Source of the DNA: Myxococcales bacterium
Lineage (GTDB): Bacteria > Lernaellota > Lernaellaia > Lernaellales > Lernaellaceae
Assembly: GCA_012517325.1 (NCBI GenBank)
Contig: JAAYVF010000012.1
Span: 1 to 64,000, forward strand
Reading direction: 5' to 3'
DNA length: 64,000 nucleotides
Shown: in pieces, positions 36,165-45,164 of the stretch
Position numbering within the stretch: position 1 is the stretch's first letter
How the letters are laid out: each line of letters opens with the position of its first letter
Notes under the pieces: model-generated
Database searches by the model: none
What the model saw: the letters and a program-made list of their open reading frames with translations, nothing else
What the model was told of the DNA's origin: nothing
Translations under genes and position numbers: made by a program

Positions 36165-37697
36165 ATGCAAACACTGGACATCCTGATTTGGGCAGTCGGC
36201 ATCGGCCTGGTCGCTTCGTTCATCTATTTGCTCTACAGCTACAGTAAGGGGCTGCGTTCCAGCCCGCGCGAACTGATCATCATGTTCCTGGCGAAAATCG
36301 TCGAGTATTCCGCCTACGGCGCGATGAACCTGTCGTTCGTGCTTTACCTTTCGGCGGACTGCGGGCTGAGCGACATCGCGGCGGGCTCGTACATCGGCGT
36401 CTGGTCGATGACGCTGACCCTGACGATGATCCTCGTCGGCGCGGTCTGCGATGCGATCGGCATCAAGAAAACGCTGATCGGCGGCACGATCTTTCTGCTC
36501 TTCGCCCGGATTTTCATGCCATTCACCAACAACGTGGTGGTGACCAGCATTTTCGGCTTCTTGCCGCTGGCGGTGGGCACGGCGATTCTCGGGCCGGTTC
36601 TTTCCGTCGGCATCAAGCGCTACACGACCAAAGAAGGTTCGGCGTTGGGGTTCGCCCTGTTCTACACGCTGATGAACGTCGGCTGGGCGATCGGCGGCCA
36701 CATCTTCGACGGCGTGCGCGGGATTTTCGGCGAACACTCCCTGGTAACGTTGCCGGTCGTCGGCGCGCAGATTTCCACCTATCAAATCATCTTTCTGGTG
36801 GCCTTTTTCCTCACCATTCCCAACCTCATCATCCTCGCCCTGATGCGCGACCGCGTCCGCATGACCGAGGATCAGGGCGTGGTGATCGATCCGCCGGATG
36901 AAAAAATCGCCGGCGGTTTCTTCGTCGCCGCCTGGGGCACGTTGAAGAAGGCGGCCAAGGACACGGCGCGGATTTTCGGCCAGGTGATCATCGAAAAGCC
37001 GTTCTGGATCTACCTGTTCATGCTGGCCATTCTCGTGCCCGTGCGGCTGGTTTTCTATCACTTCCATTACACCTTCCCCAAGTACGGCATCCGCATCCTC
37101 GGCGAAGGCGTGAAGATCGGCAACATTTACAGCGTGCTCAACCCGACGTTGATCGTTTTTCTCGTGCCGCTCTTCGGCGCGCTGACCCGCAAAATCAGCT
37201 CGTACCGGATGATGCTGGTCGGCACGCTGGTGTCGGCGTCATCGGTGTTCATCGCCACCCTGCCGAGTGAAATTTTCGCGCCGCTGGTCCATACCTGGTT
37301 CGGCGAACTGGTTTACGACCGCTGGCTCGGCGTGCCGGTCGAACAGCGCACGCCGATCTTCCTTTCGCTCGTCATTTTTATCGCGATCTTCACCATCGGC
37401 GAGGCGATCTGGTCGCCGCGCCTGATGCAATTCACCGCCGAGATCGCGCCCAAGGGCCGCGAGGGTTCGTACATCTCGCTTTCCTACCTGCCGTTCTTCC
37501 TGGCCAAACTGGTGGCCGGGCCGATGTCGGGCCTGCTGCTGACCGCCTACGTGCCGGTCGGCGCCGAATCGTACCCGCACCACCACCTGGTCTGGGTGTG
37601 GATCGGCGGCATGGCGGCGCTGTCGCCGCTCGGCCTCCTCTTGTTCCGGAAATTGTTCAACCGCGCGGAAGAGAAGGAAGTCACCGCCGTGGCGTAG
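36165..37697 (+). CDS. MFS transporter, POT/PTR-like
   Basis: The 510-residue protein has 12 or more membrane helices. The first third resembles proton-dependent oligopeptide transporters (SAYGAMNLSFVLYLSADCGLS, LGPVLSVGIKRYTTKEGSALG). The loop DAIGIKKTLIGG corresponds to the MFS motif A region. The ExxER proton-coupling motif of true POT carriers is not evident, so a peptide substrate should not be assumed. A late segment, GEAIWSPRLMQFTAEIAPKGREGSYIS, is well conserved in POT-like carriers. It is a single-gene unit, convergent with the peptidase gene. Confidence 0.82.
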   Translation: MQTLDILIWAVGIGLVASFIYLLYSYSKGLRSSPRELIIMFLAKIVEYSAYGAMNLSFVLYLSADCGLSDIAAGSYIGVWSMTLTLTMILVGAVCDAIGIKKTLIGGTIFLLFARIFMPFTNNVVVTSIFGFLPLAVGTAILGPVLSVGIKRYTTKEGSALGFALFYTLMNVGWAIGGHIFDGVRGIFGEHSLVTLPVVGAQISTYQIIFLVAFFLTIPNLIILALMRDRVRMTEDQGVVIDPPDEKIAGGFFVAAWGTLKKAAKDTARIFGQVIIEKPFWIYLFMLAILVPVRLVFYHFHYTFPKYGIRILGEGVKIGNIYSVLNPTLIVFLVPLFGALTRKISSYRMMLVGTLVSASSVFIATLPSEIFAPLVHTWFGELVYDRWLGVPVEQRTPIFLSLVIFIAIFTIGEAIWSPRLMQFTAEIAPKGREGSYISLSYLPFFLAKLVAGPMSGLLLTAYVPVGAESYPHHHLVWVWIGGMAALSPLGLLLFRKLFNRAEEKEVTAVA

Positions 37698-37709
37698 CGC
37701 CGCCGGCGA

Positions 37710-39095
37710 TCAGCCGGCCATCGCCGCTTCGATCGCCGCCGGATCTTTCGGAATTCCCGGGCCGAGAACGCGGCAGCCGGTTTCCGTGACGAGAATGTCG
37801 TCCTCGATACGGATGCCGCCGAACCCGCGGTACGGCGCCAGCGCTTCATAGCGGATGAATTCCGCGTGCCGTTTTTCGGCGGCCCACGATTCGATCAAGG
37901 CCGGAATGAAATAGATCCCCGGTTCCACCGTCAGCACGAAGCCGGGTTCCAGCCGTCGCGCCAGGCGCAGGAACGACAAGCCGAATTGGGACGAGCGCGC
38001 CTCGCCGTCGGCATAACCGACCACGTCGCCCAGGTCTTCCATATCGTGCACGTCCAGCCCGAGCATGTGGCCGATGCCGTGCGGGAAAAACAGGGCGTGA
38101 GCGCCGGCCCGCACCGCTTCCTCGACCTCGCCCTGCATCAGGCCGATTTCCTTCAACCCGTTGACGGCGGTGCGCGCGGCCAGCAGGTGCAACTCGCGGT
38201 TGCTCGTCGCCGGCGACGCCGTCGCGATCACCGCCGCCTGCATGGCCAGCACGAGGCGGTAGATCGCCGCCTGCCGTTCCTGGAATTTGCCCGCGACCGG
38301 GATCGTGCGCGTGATGTCCGAGGCGTAATACAACGGCGACTCGACGCCGCTGTCGATGAGCAGCAGCTCGCCGCCGTGCAGCGTGTTGCCGTATTTGGTG
38401 TTGTGAAAAATCTCGCCGTGCACCGAGACGATCGGCAAAAACGTCTGGGCGCGTTCGTGGGACAAGGCGACGCCCTGCATCAGGCCGGCGATCTCGGCCT
38501 CGCGCCGGCCCGGCCGGGTTTCGCGCAGCGCGACCTCGTACATCAGCGCGGTGATGCGCAACGCCTCCTCGATCTGCGCAACCTCATCGGGGGTCTTGAT
38601 CGACCGTTGTCGAGCGACGGCCCGAGTCAATTCGACGGACGCGCCGGCGGCGACATTTTCCGAAGCGCGCCGCAGCAGCTTGCCCAGGCGCAACGTCATT
38701 TCGGCCCGGTAGGGCGGCAGGTAATGGAGGGGCACGTTTTTCGCCGCCAGCGCCGCCAGGCGGTCAACCAGTCGCGACGGGTCTTCCGAGCGGCGAATGC
38801 CCGCCCCGGCGGCCAGGTCGGCGATCGGCGGCACCGGACCGGTCCAGACGATCGTTTCGAGATCGACGTCGACGCCGAAGAAGATTTCCTCGCCGTCCGG
38901 CAGTATCAAGAGCGCGGTATCCGGCAGGTCAATGCCCGTGTAATAGAGCAGGTGCGAATCCTGGCGGAATGGATAGGTGTTCGCCGCGTAATTGCGGGGC
39001 GCCTCGTTCAACCCGAGCAGTAAGATCGCGCCGCCGGGCACCCGGCCGCGCAACACGGCCCGCCGCTCCACGTAGGTTTGCTGGTCGATACTCAT
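37710..39095 (-). CDS. pepP: Xaa-Pro aminopeptidase (M24B family)
   Basis: AAAGGAGGG ten bases before the ATG at 39095 fixes the start; a longer frame to 39143 lacks one. The 461-residue protein has the N-terminal creatinase-like domain (NYAANTYPFRQDSHLLYYTG) and the pita-bread metallopeptidase domain. Metal ligands are visible: Asp in LLIDSGVE, Asp in YASDITRT, His in GIGHMLGLDVHD, Glu in LTVEPGIYF and Glu in GIRIEDDILV. It removes N-terminal residues preceding proline. It is the last gene of a minus-strand operon with two oxidoreductases. Confidence 0.92.
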   Translation of the reverse strand: MSIDQQTYVERRAVLRGRVPGGAILLLGLNEAPRNYAANTYPFRQDSHLLYYTGIDLPDTALLILPDGEEIFFGVDVDLETIVWTGPVPPIADLAAGAGIRRSEDPSRLVDRLAALAAKNVPLHYLPPYRAEMTLRLGKLLRRASENVAAGASVELTRAVARQRSIKTPDEVAQIEEALRITALMYEVALRETRPGRREAEIAGLMQGVALSHERAQTFLPIVSVHGEIFHNTKYGNTLHGGELLLIDSGVESPLYYASDITRTIPVAGKFQERQAAIYRLVLAMQAAVIATASPATSNRELHLLAARTAVNGLKEIGLMQGEVEEAVRAGAHALFFPHGIGHMLGLDVHDMEDLGDVVGYADGEARSSQFGLSFLRLARRLEPGFVLTVEPGIYFIPALIESWAAEKRHAEFIRYEALAPYRGFGGIRIEDDILVTETGCRVLGPGIPKDPAAIEAAMAG

Positions 39096-39143
39096 TGCCC
39101 GGACCCTCCTTTCATCGGCTCGGCAATCGTCGCCGGGGACCAC

Positions 39144-40187
39144 TCAATCCGACAGGCGGATCGGCCGCGCCGCGCGCACGGAATCGGCGACCGCTTCGTT
39201 GACCGCCAGCGCCCGCGCCGCCTGTTCGAGCGTATGGCCGGGCTTTTCGCGGCCGCGCGCGACCGCGACGAAATGCGCGCGCATTTGCGCCAGCACCGCC
39301 GGCATCTCGTATTCGACCCGGTCGTCCCACACGGTCGTCTGACATTTCCGTTTGAGCATCAGGCGCGGCGCCTCGACCATCAGACCCGTCAGGTTGCGCA
39401 CCCAGAGGATGCCGTCGGTGCCGGTGATTTCCAGCGAGTGATCCACCGGCATTACCACGCTTTGCACGGCCAGCCCCGGCGAGCAGACGGCCTCGTGAAA
39501 ACCGTAGCAGCCCGCCGCCGTGAATTTGAAGGACACCATCCGGCTCGCCGGCCCGGCATAGGCGAACACCTCGGCGATCGGCCCCAGCAGGTACTCGGCG
39601 AGGGCCGCCTTATCGAACGCCGGCAGAATCAGCGGGTTGTGCGCCGGATCGGCGAAAACCGCCGGATCGCATGCTTCGCCGCGCTCGTCGCGCCCAGCGT
39701 GCGATTTCAGACGCAGCATTTGAACCTCGCCAATCCGCTCGTCGGCCAACAGCGCTTTGGCCTCGCGCACCAGCGGGTGAAAGAGCAGCGGATCGAGCAC
39801 CAATGCGGCGACACCGGCGCGCCGGACGTCGGCGACGATCGCCCGCGCCTCTTCGCCGGTCGCGGCCAGCGGCTTGTGGATCGCCAGCGGCAGGCCCTTT
39901 TGACAGACCGCCGCGGCGATCTCCCGGTGCCGGCCGGCGGCGGCATGAACTTCCACCGCATCGACCGCACCGGCGGTCAGCATTTCGCGGTAATCGGCGA
40001 AGACGCCGGCGACCCGGCACGCCGCGGCAACCGCCTGAGCCGCGGCAAGATCGTCAGCGGCGACCGCCGTGACGGCGGCGTCAGCCACCTGGTCGTAAGC
40101 GCGAATGATTTGATCGGTGCAGGCGCCGACGCCGATGACGCCCACACGCAGCGGCTTGGTTTGGATCGGGTTGCCCATTTTGGCCAT
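39144..40187 (-). CDS. Gfo/Idh/MocA-family oxidoreductase (copy 2)
   Basis: The 347-residue NAD(P)-dependent sugar-dehydrogenase-like protein has the Rossmann start LRVGVIGVGACTDQIIRAY. IHKPLAATGEEA stands where the family has EKP, so the Glu is replaced by His. The C-terminal beta-sheet domain includes SLEITGTDGILWVRNLTG. That phrase parallels EITGTRGVIWITRCTG in the sister gene at 40467, so the two are paralogues, possibly subunits or successive steps on one sugar. It starts two bases after the 90-residue gene. Confidence 0.88.
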   Translation of the reverse strand: MAKMGNPIQTKPLRVGVIGVGACTDQIIRAYDQVADAAVTAVAADDLAAAQAVAAACRVAGVFADYREMLTAGAVDAVEVHAAAGRHREIAAAVCQKGLPLAIHKPLAATGEEARAIVADVRRAGVAALVLDPLLFHPLVREAKALLADERIGEVQMLRLKSHAGRDERGEACDPAVFADPAHNPLILPAFDKAALAEYLLGPIAEVFAYAGPASRMVSFKFTAAGCYGFHEAVCSPGLAVQSVVMPVDHSLEITGTDGILWVRNLTGLMVEAPRLMLKRKCQTTVWDDRVEYEMPAVLAQMRAHFVAVARGREKPGHTLEQAARALAVNEAVADSVRAARPIRLSD

Positions 40188-40189
40188 CC

Positions 40190-40462
40190 TTACCGGATCG
40201 CGCCGCGTACCACGGCCTTGAACTGGGCCGGGCGCGCCTCGCGGATCAAGCGCCGCGCCAGCAAGGACGCGGCGGGGTCTTGAAAGATTTTAATCAGGTC
40301 GCCGAGCGCCGTGACCGCCAGGTCGTCCGGTTTGCGCCGGGCGAAAAACGACCGCGCCCGCCCCAGGTTGCGAACCAGCCAGGCGTCGGAAGCGCGATTG
40401 ACCACCAGCAAGGCCAGGCGATAGGCCGGCGGAGCCGCGATTTTGGCGAGGATCTTTTTCAT
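40190..40462 (-). CDS. 90-residue protein of unknown function between two oxidoreductase genes
   Basis: The product begins MKKILAKIAAPPAYRLALLV and is rich in Arg, Ala and Leu. It looks helical and has no membrane helix or known motif. It fits exactly between the two Gfo/Idh/MocA genes, with gaps of four and two bases and the same strand. That argues for real translation rather than a chance open frame. A role linked to the flanking enzymes is inference from position only. Confidence 0.6.
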   Translation of the reverse strand: MKKILAKIAAPPAYRLALLVVNRASDAWLVRNLGRARSFFARRKPDDLAVTALGDLIKIFQDPAASLLARRLIREARPAQFKAVVRGAIR

Positions 40463-40466
40463 GGCG

Positions 40467-41522
40467 CTACTCGTTGACCTCCGTCGGCGACAGCTCGCGC
40501 CCTTCCTTGGCGGAGCGGATCGCCGCGAAACAGAATTGCTGCACGGCCTTCGCCTGTTCGCCCGTCAGATACGGCTCGGTGTCGTCGATGATGCAATCGA
40601 TGAAATGGCGGGTCGAATCGATGAAACTTTCGAGCCAGTCGGTCCGCAGATTCTCGAAGCACGTTTTCACGCCGTCGCGATACAGGATGACCGACGCTTC
40701 CTCGAGCAACCGCCCGGTGCAGCGCGTGATCCAGATGACGCCGCGCGTACCGGTGATTTCGACGCGCTCGTCGGCCGAGTAGTACTTCGATTTCACGTTG
40801 AGGTTCGGCGAAAAGGTGGCGTCGATACACCCGACGACGCCGTTGGCGGCGCGCCAGGAAACGATGGCGGGGGCGTCGATGAGCGCGAACGAGCGGTCGA
40901 TCCAGGCGAAGACCTTCTCGACCGGGCCGCCATAAAACAGGCCGATCGAAAACTTGTGGTAGCCGTCGTCGAAAATCGACGGGCCGCCGCCCTTGTCGGT
41001 CTCGGCCAGCCGCCAAAGCCAGGTGTTGAGCGGCACGTACCAGCCGCCGGTGCCGCCGGAGCCCAGGCGAATGCGGATCGACTGCACCGGACCGATCTCG
41101 CCCGCGTCGATCAGTTCCTTAGCTTTGCGGTACGGCGGGTAGAAGACGAAATTCTCGATCACCTTGAATTTGACGCCGGCTTTCCGGGTCGCCGCGATCA
41201 TCTCGTCGCATTCGCGGATGTTCATGCCCATCGGCTTCTGCAACTGGATGTGCTTTCCCGCCGCCGCGGCCGCCAGCACCATCGGGTGATGCAGGTGGTG
41301 CGGCGTGTTGATTTCGACCATGTCGATTTCCGGGTCTGCCAGCACCTCTCGGTAATCGGTCGCCCACTTGCGCGCGCCCCATTCGGCCTGGCGCTTGCGA
41401 GCCGTCTCAGGCGTGGCGGCGCAGACCGTCACCAGTTCCGCCTTGGGATAATCGCGATAGGCCGGGTAATGCAAATCGGTGATTCGCCCCGCGCCGATCA
41501 TGCCGACTCGTACCTTGTCCAC
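40467..41522 (-). CDS. Gfo/Idh/MocA-family oxidoreductase (copy 1)
   Basis: The 351-residue protein begins MDKVRVGMIGAGRITDLHYP, a classical nucleotide-binding fold. It has NTPHHLHHPMVLAA, then QKPMGMNIRECD in place of EKP, and KVIENFVFYPPYRKAKELI. The C-terminal domain has HKFSIGLFYGG. The family oxidises or epimerises sugars or inositol derivatives with NAD(P). It heads the minus-strand operon copy 1 - 90-residue protein - copy 2 - M24 peptidase. Its upstream region is shared with the divergent nitroreductase gene. Confidence 0.9.
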   Translation of the reverse strand: MDKVRVGMIGAGRITDLHYPAYRDYPKAELVTVCAATPETARKRQAEWGARKWATDYREVLADPEIDMVEINTPHHLHHPMVLAAAAAGKHIQLQKPMGMNIRECDEMIAATRKAGVKFKVIENFVFYPPYRKAKELIDAGEIGPVQSIRIRLGSGGTGGWYVPLNTWLWRLAETDKGGGPSIFDDGYHKFSIGLFYGGPVEKVFAWIDRSFALIDAPAIVSWRAANGVVGCIDATFSPNLNVKSKYYSADERVEITGTRGVIWITRCTGRLLEEASVILYRDGVKTCFENLRTDWLESFIDSTRHFIDCIIDDTEPYLTGEQAKAVQQFCFAAIRSAKEGRELSPTEVNE

Positions 41523-41582
41523 GATAGCCTCGTTGGTTTGAGTAGGCGTTCATTATGGGAACCCCGCGCCGAGGCGTCAACC

Positions 41583-41639
41583 AAACGGGTGCCGTCAAAC
41601 GGGTGCTGTCCTTGACAGCCCGCCGCCGCGTGCCATAAG
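41583..41639 (+). promoter_or_regulatory. Tandem 14-bp repeat abutting a promoter
   Basis: AAACGGGTGCCGTC (41583-41596) is followed directly by AAACGGGTGCTGTC (41597-41610), 13 of 14 bases identical. One base later comes TTGACA (41612-41617), and after 16 bases CATAAG (41634-41639). Tandem direct repeats just upstream of a -35 box suit a transcriptional activator. The next gene downstream is the nitroreductase at 41700. Confidence 0.55.
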
Positions 41640-41699
41640 GAGGCGAAAGCAATTTTTTGCGGTCGCTCGCCGAGGCGGCCGAGGGATGGGAGGCCGTTC

Positions 41700-42827
41700 A
41701 TGATGCGCCGGTCTTTTCTGCAAACCATGGCCGCCGGCGGCGCCGCCCTCGCCGCCGGTTCGCTGCTGCCCGGCTGCGGCGGCCTGACCCGCGCCATGCT
41801 GCCGCCCGTCGCCGCCGATCTCGCGTCGCCGCCGGGCCTTTCCGCCGCGACGCTGCGGATTCTGCGCGACGCCTCGCTGGCGCCGTCCGGCCACAATACG
41901 CAGCCCTGGCGAGTGCTCGTATATAACGAAACGCACTGGACGCTGTCGCTCGACCCAACGCGCCTGCTGCCCGCCGTCGATCCGGCCAATCGCGAAGCCC
42001 TGCTGTCGCTCGGCGCTTTTCTGGAAAACCTCGCGCAGAGCGCCGCACTGAACGGCTACGACGCGCGGTTCGAGGTGCAGAGCGCCGATCCACTCGCGAT
42101 GGATCTGGTGCGCATCGACCTGGCGCCGCGAACGCCGGCGGCCGGCGCGGCGGACCGGTTCGCTTCCCGCCGTGTGGTGAAGACCGGCCTGCGCGCGGTT
42201 GAATTGAAAAGCGCCGACGCGGATCCGCTGCAAAATACGTGGCCCGATCACCTGTTCTACTTTCCGCGCGGCTCGCAGCACGCCCGTTGCATCGCCGAGG
42301 AAACCATCGAAGCGATGCGCCGCCAATGCGCTCGCGACGAGGCACAGGCGGAACTCGCCAAATGGATCCGCTTCACGCCCGCCGCGATCGAAAAAAACCG
42401 CGACGGTCTGACGACCGAGGGCATGGAAATTCAAGGTTTTGCCGGCTGGTATGTGCGTCGCTATTACGACGCCGCGACGGTGATGAGCCCGTCGTTCCGC
42501 GCGCAAACTATCGACAAGACCGCCGCCCAGGCGGAGGAAGGCGGCGGCTGGCTGATCGTGCGCGGCGACGGCAATTCGGTCACCGAAATACTGGACGCCG
42601 GCCGTCACTTTGAAAGATTGTTTTTAATGCTCCGCGAGCGAAAGATCGCCATCCACCCGATGACGCAGATCCTCGAGGAAGCATCATCGCGAGAACGGGT
42701 CGTCGCCGACCACGGGCCGGACCACGGCTTTCAACTCTGCTTGCGAATCGGCTACGTGCGGCGTTACCCCGACCCGGTCAGCCCGCGCCGGCCGGTCGGC
42801 TGGTTTGTGGAAGTGAACGAAAAGTGA
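41700..42827 (+). CDS. Acg-like FMN nitroreductase with Tat/lipoprotein-type signal
   Basis: GGGAGG six bases before the ATG at 41700 supports this start. The 375-residue product begins MMRRSFLQTMAAGGAALAAG, a twin-arginine-like leader (RRSFLQ), followed by SLLPGC, a lipobox-like site. The body has the nitroreductase motif SLAPSGHNTQPWRVLV, an internal SRR(V/T)-type segment in RFASRRVVKTG, and a C-terminal LRIGYVRR strand. This layout matches the Acg branch, where two half-domains form one FMN site. Export by Tat would suit a folded flavoprotein. The physiological substrate is unknown. Confidence 0.82.
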   Translation: MMRRSFLQTMAAGGAALAAGSLLPGCGGLTRAMLPPVAADLASPPGLSAATLRILRDASLAPSGHNTQPWRVLVYNETHWTLSLDPTRLLPAVDPANREALLSLGAFLENLAQSAALNGYDARFEVQSADPLAMDLVRIDLAPRTPAAGAADRFASRRVVKTGLRAVELKSADADPLQNTWPDHLFYFPRGSQHARCIAEETIEAMRRQCARDEAQAELAKWIRFTPAAIEKNRDGLTTEGMEIQGFAGWYVRRYYDAATVMSPSFRAQTIDKTAAQAEEGGGWLIVRGDGNSVTEILDAGRHFERLFLMLRERKIAIHPMTQILEEASSRERVVADHGPDHGFQLCLRIGYVRRYPDPVSPRRPVGWFVEVNEK

Positions 42828-42848
42828 TCCGGTGAAAACGGAATCGCG

Positions 42849-43571
42849 TCACCAGACGATCTCGACCTCGTCGCCGAGCCGCGCGAACTCGTAGACCTCG
42901 TCCATCATCTCGTCATTGAGGGTGACGCAGCCGCGGGTCCAGTTGAGCACGACCGGACTCCCGTCCTCTTTATAAAAAGTCTTGCCGCCCCAGACGCCGT
43001 GCCCGTGAATGCAGATGTCGCCGCCGGGGCCTTTTGTCAGCGGAATTCCCAGGCGACGGGCGCGCTCGATTTTTTCCCGCGATGCCGCGTTCGGGTAGTC
43101 GAGGCACAGCGAGAGGTGGCTGGCAGACGGGTGTTTGGCGACGATGCGGAAGCGGCCTTCGGGAGTGGCGCGGTCGCCTTCCTGCAGTTTGTCGTTGATC
43201 GGGTTGCGGCCCAGGCCGACCGGAAAAGTCCCGACGACCTTGCCGCCGGCGATCAGTTCCAGACGGTGGCTTTGCTTGCCGATGCGCAGGCTTCGCGGCG
43301 CCTTTTGCCCGATGCCCAGCGCTTTCATCCGTTCGGTCCAAGGCGGCTGGTCGACCGGCAGTTCGACCGTCAGCGGGGCTTCGCGCCGGCCCTCCAGTTG
43401 CCGCCGGGCGGGCGAGCGATCGATGCGCGGCCGCTTCTTTTTGTAGCGCGTCTTGACGATCGCCCTGACCAGGCACGGATCGGCCGTCGGCGTCGATTCG
43501 GGCCAGGCCGAAAACGCCAGCGCCAGGATCAGCCCGGCCAGCACCATGAAAAAACCCCGCCGCATTTTCAT
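42849..43571 (-). CDS. L,D-transpeptidase (YkuD family)
   Basis: From the ATG at 43571 the product has 240 residues and begins MKMRRGFFMVLAGLILALAF, a signal peptide or anchor. A longer frame would add 39 basic residues before it and is rejected. The YkuD catalytic region is clear: ICIHGHGVWGG, then NWTRGCVTLND with the nucleophilic Cys in the RGCV motif. Upstream strands include LELIAGGKVVGTFPVGLG and DRATPEGRFRIV. It forms 3-3 peptidoglycan cross-links or attaches lipoproteins to the wall. It is divergent from the gene at 43720. Confidence 0.92.
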   Translation of the reverse strand: MKMRRGFFMVLAGLILALAFSAWPESTPTADPCLVRAIVKTRYKKKRPRIDRSPARRQLEGRREAPLTVELPVDQPPWTERMKALGIGQKAPRSLRIGKQSHRLELIAGGKVVGTFPVGLGRNPINDKLQEGDRATPEGRFRIVAKHPSASHLSLCLDYPNAASREKIERARRLGIPLTKGPGGDICIHGHGVWGGKTFYKEDGSPVVLNWTRGCVTLNDEMMDEVYEFARLGDEVEIVW

Positions 43572-43719
43572 CGTCGTTGTCCGCCACCGTCGGTTCGCTT
43601 CATTGTAGCGGCGAAATCGTGGGCGGCAACGCGGCACGCCCGGCCCTCTTTTTTTTGCGCGGCAAACACGCAACAATGGCCGCGACAAACACTCAGCCGA
43701 TCAACAAAGAAAGCAAAAC

Positions 43720-45117
43720 ATGACCTCGCGGCCGCTCTATCTTTTTCTGCTATCCCTGGTCGTGACGATTGCCGTCCTGAACGGCCAGCGCAGCGTGTAT
43801 TGGCGGCCCTACGACGACAACCCGCAGGAGTCGCTCGCTTCGTTTCATGCTCACGGTTTCGCGCTGGCCAACCAGGCCGGCGGCATCCGCAACCCGTTCG
43901 TCGCGCGTCATTTCGACGCGGCCAACGGCACGGTCGTCCCTTACAACCACTGGCCCAACGGCTTCTTCGCCCTATTTTCCCTGGTGATCCGCGCCGCCGG
44001 CAACACCGAAACCGTCGGCCGCACATTCGCCCTGCTGCTGAATCTGCTGGGCGCGTATCTGCTGGCCTGGGCGTTTCGCGACCGCTTCGGGTTCGTATTT
44101 TTCGGCGTGCCCCTGCTCCTGGCCCTGCCTATCGGCCGGGCGGCGATGCCGTTCGTCTTCGTCGACGCCGCCCTCTTCTGCTGGCTCGGCTTCCTGGCTC
44201 TGGCCGTCGCCGCCGGCGAACCAGAGAAATACCGGCGGGCCGGCCGCATCCTGTTTCGCCTGACCGCCGTCCTCGCGCCCTTCTTTTGCCAACTGATCGC
44301 CCCGTTTTTACTGGCCGGAGCGGTTGCGCGCTACGCCTTTCACCGCCGCTGCCGCGAGTTCATCGCGGATGTAGCGATCGCCTCGGCGGCCGTGGCCGTT
44401 TTGTTACTGCTGCTGGCCTGGACCGATCGCGGGCTGCTGGCGGGCGGCCGCGAACTGGTGACGCAATTCCTGCACCGCTCGAATCTGTCGCTGCGCTACG
44501 ACGAATCGGTCGGCTGGCTCGAACTGAGCCGCCGCCTGTTCGACCATCTGTGGAAAAACCTCGGCTCGCTGACGGCACTGTTGCCCGGGCTCTGGCTCGG
44601 CCTGGTCGTTCGGAAAAAGAGCGTCGCCGTCTGGCTGCCCGCGGCGCTCGCCTATTCGTTGCTGCTGCGTAATTACGTCGGCATTCACATTTTCGCCAAC
44701 CTGCCCTTGCTGGCGATCGCGCTGTTCACCGGGTTCAGCGGTCTGTGCCTGCTGGTGGAAACGGAGCTGATCCGCGGCGACGCGCGGCCGTTGGTACGCC
44801 GGCTGATCGCCTACCCGACGATCGCGCTGCTGTTGCTCGTTCCTCTCGCCGTCGGGGGCCGCGACTATTACCGGCTCGATTCCGCCATCGCCGGGCAGCG
44901 GCTCGCCTACCGCGCCCTGGCGCCGGCGATCGATCGTTCCGCGGCCAACGCCTTCGTCGTTCCCGGCAACGACGACTGGCGGATGATTCAGTTTTATTGC
45001 GGCGAACGCCTGGCGCGCGGCATTCGCGCCCACGAACCGCGGCGGCTCGGCGTGATCGATTTGCCGAATAAAACCTTGACCGTCGCGCCGGTTTTGCCGG
45101 TTCAATCCGCGAATTGA
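43720..45117 (+). CDS. Polytopic membrane protein, GT-C-like topology
   Basis: The 465-residue protein has about ten membrane helices. After the first helix there is a periplasmic loop with acidic residues ([16 protein letters not shown]) and Asn/Trp-rich [15 protein letters not shown], the topology of GT-C glycosyltransferases that use polyprenyl-phosphate sugars. A soluble C-terminal part of about 80 residues ends the protein. No family-specific motif is certain, so the call is structural. The FAD oxidoreductase gene follows after about 50 bases, and a glycan-related role is possible. Confidence 0.6.
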   Translation: MTSRPLYLFLLSLVVTIAVLNGQRSVYWRPYDDNPQESLASFHAHGFALANQAGGIRNPFVARHFDAANGTVVPYNHWPNGFFALFSLVIRAAGNTETVGRTFALLLNLLGAYLLAWAFRDRFGFVFFGVPLLLALPIGRAAMPFVFVDAALFCWLGFLALAVAAGEPEKYRRAGRILFRLTAVLAPFFCQLIAPFLLAGAVARYAFHRRCREFIADVAIASAAVAVLLLLLAWTDRGLLAGGRELVTQFLHRSNLSLRYDESVGWLELSRRLFDHLWKNLGSLTALLPGLWLGLVVRKKSVAVWLPAALAYSLLLRNYVGIHIFANLPLLAIALFTGFSGLCLLVETELIRGDARPLVRRLIAYPTIALLLLVPLAVGGRDYYRLDSAIAGQRLAYRALAPAIDRSAANAFVVPGNDDWRMIQFYCGERLARGIRAHEPRRLGVIDLPNKTLTVAPVLPVQSAN

Positions 45118-45164
45118 ATTGTTTATACTGCGCGGGCCAACCGCGTGGGAGGATGGACAACGAG

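Noticed and set aside
36899-37010. True peptide transporter (POT) assignment for the MFS gene
   Set aside because: I cannot find the ExxER motif required for proton-coupled peptide transport, so only a POT-like MFS call is made.
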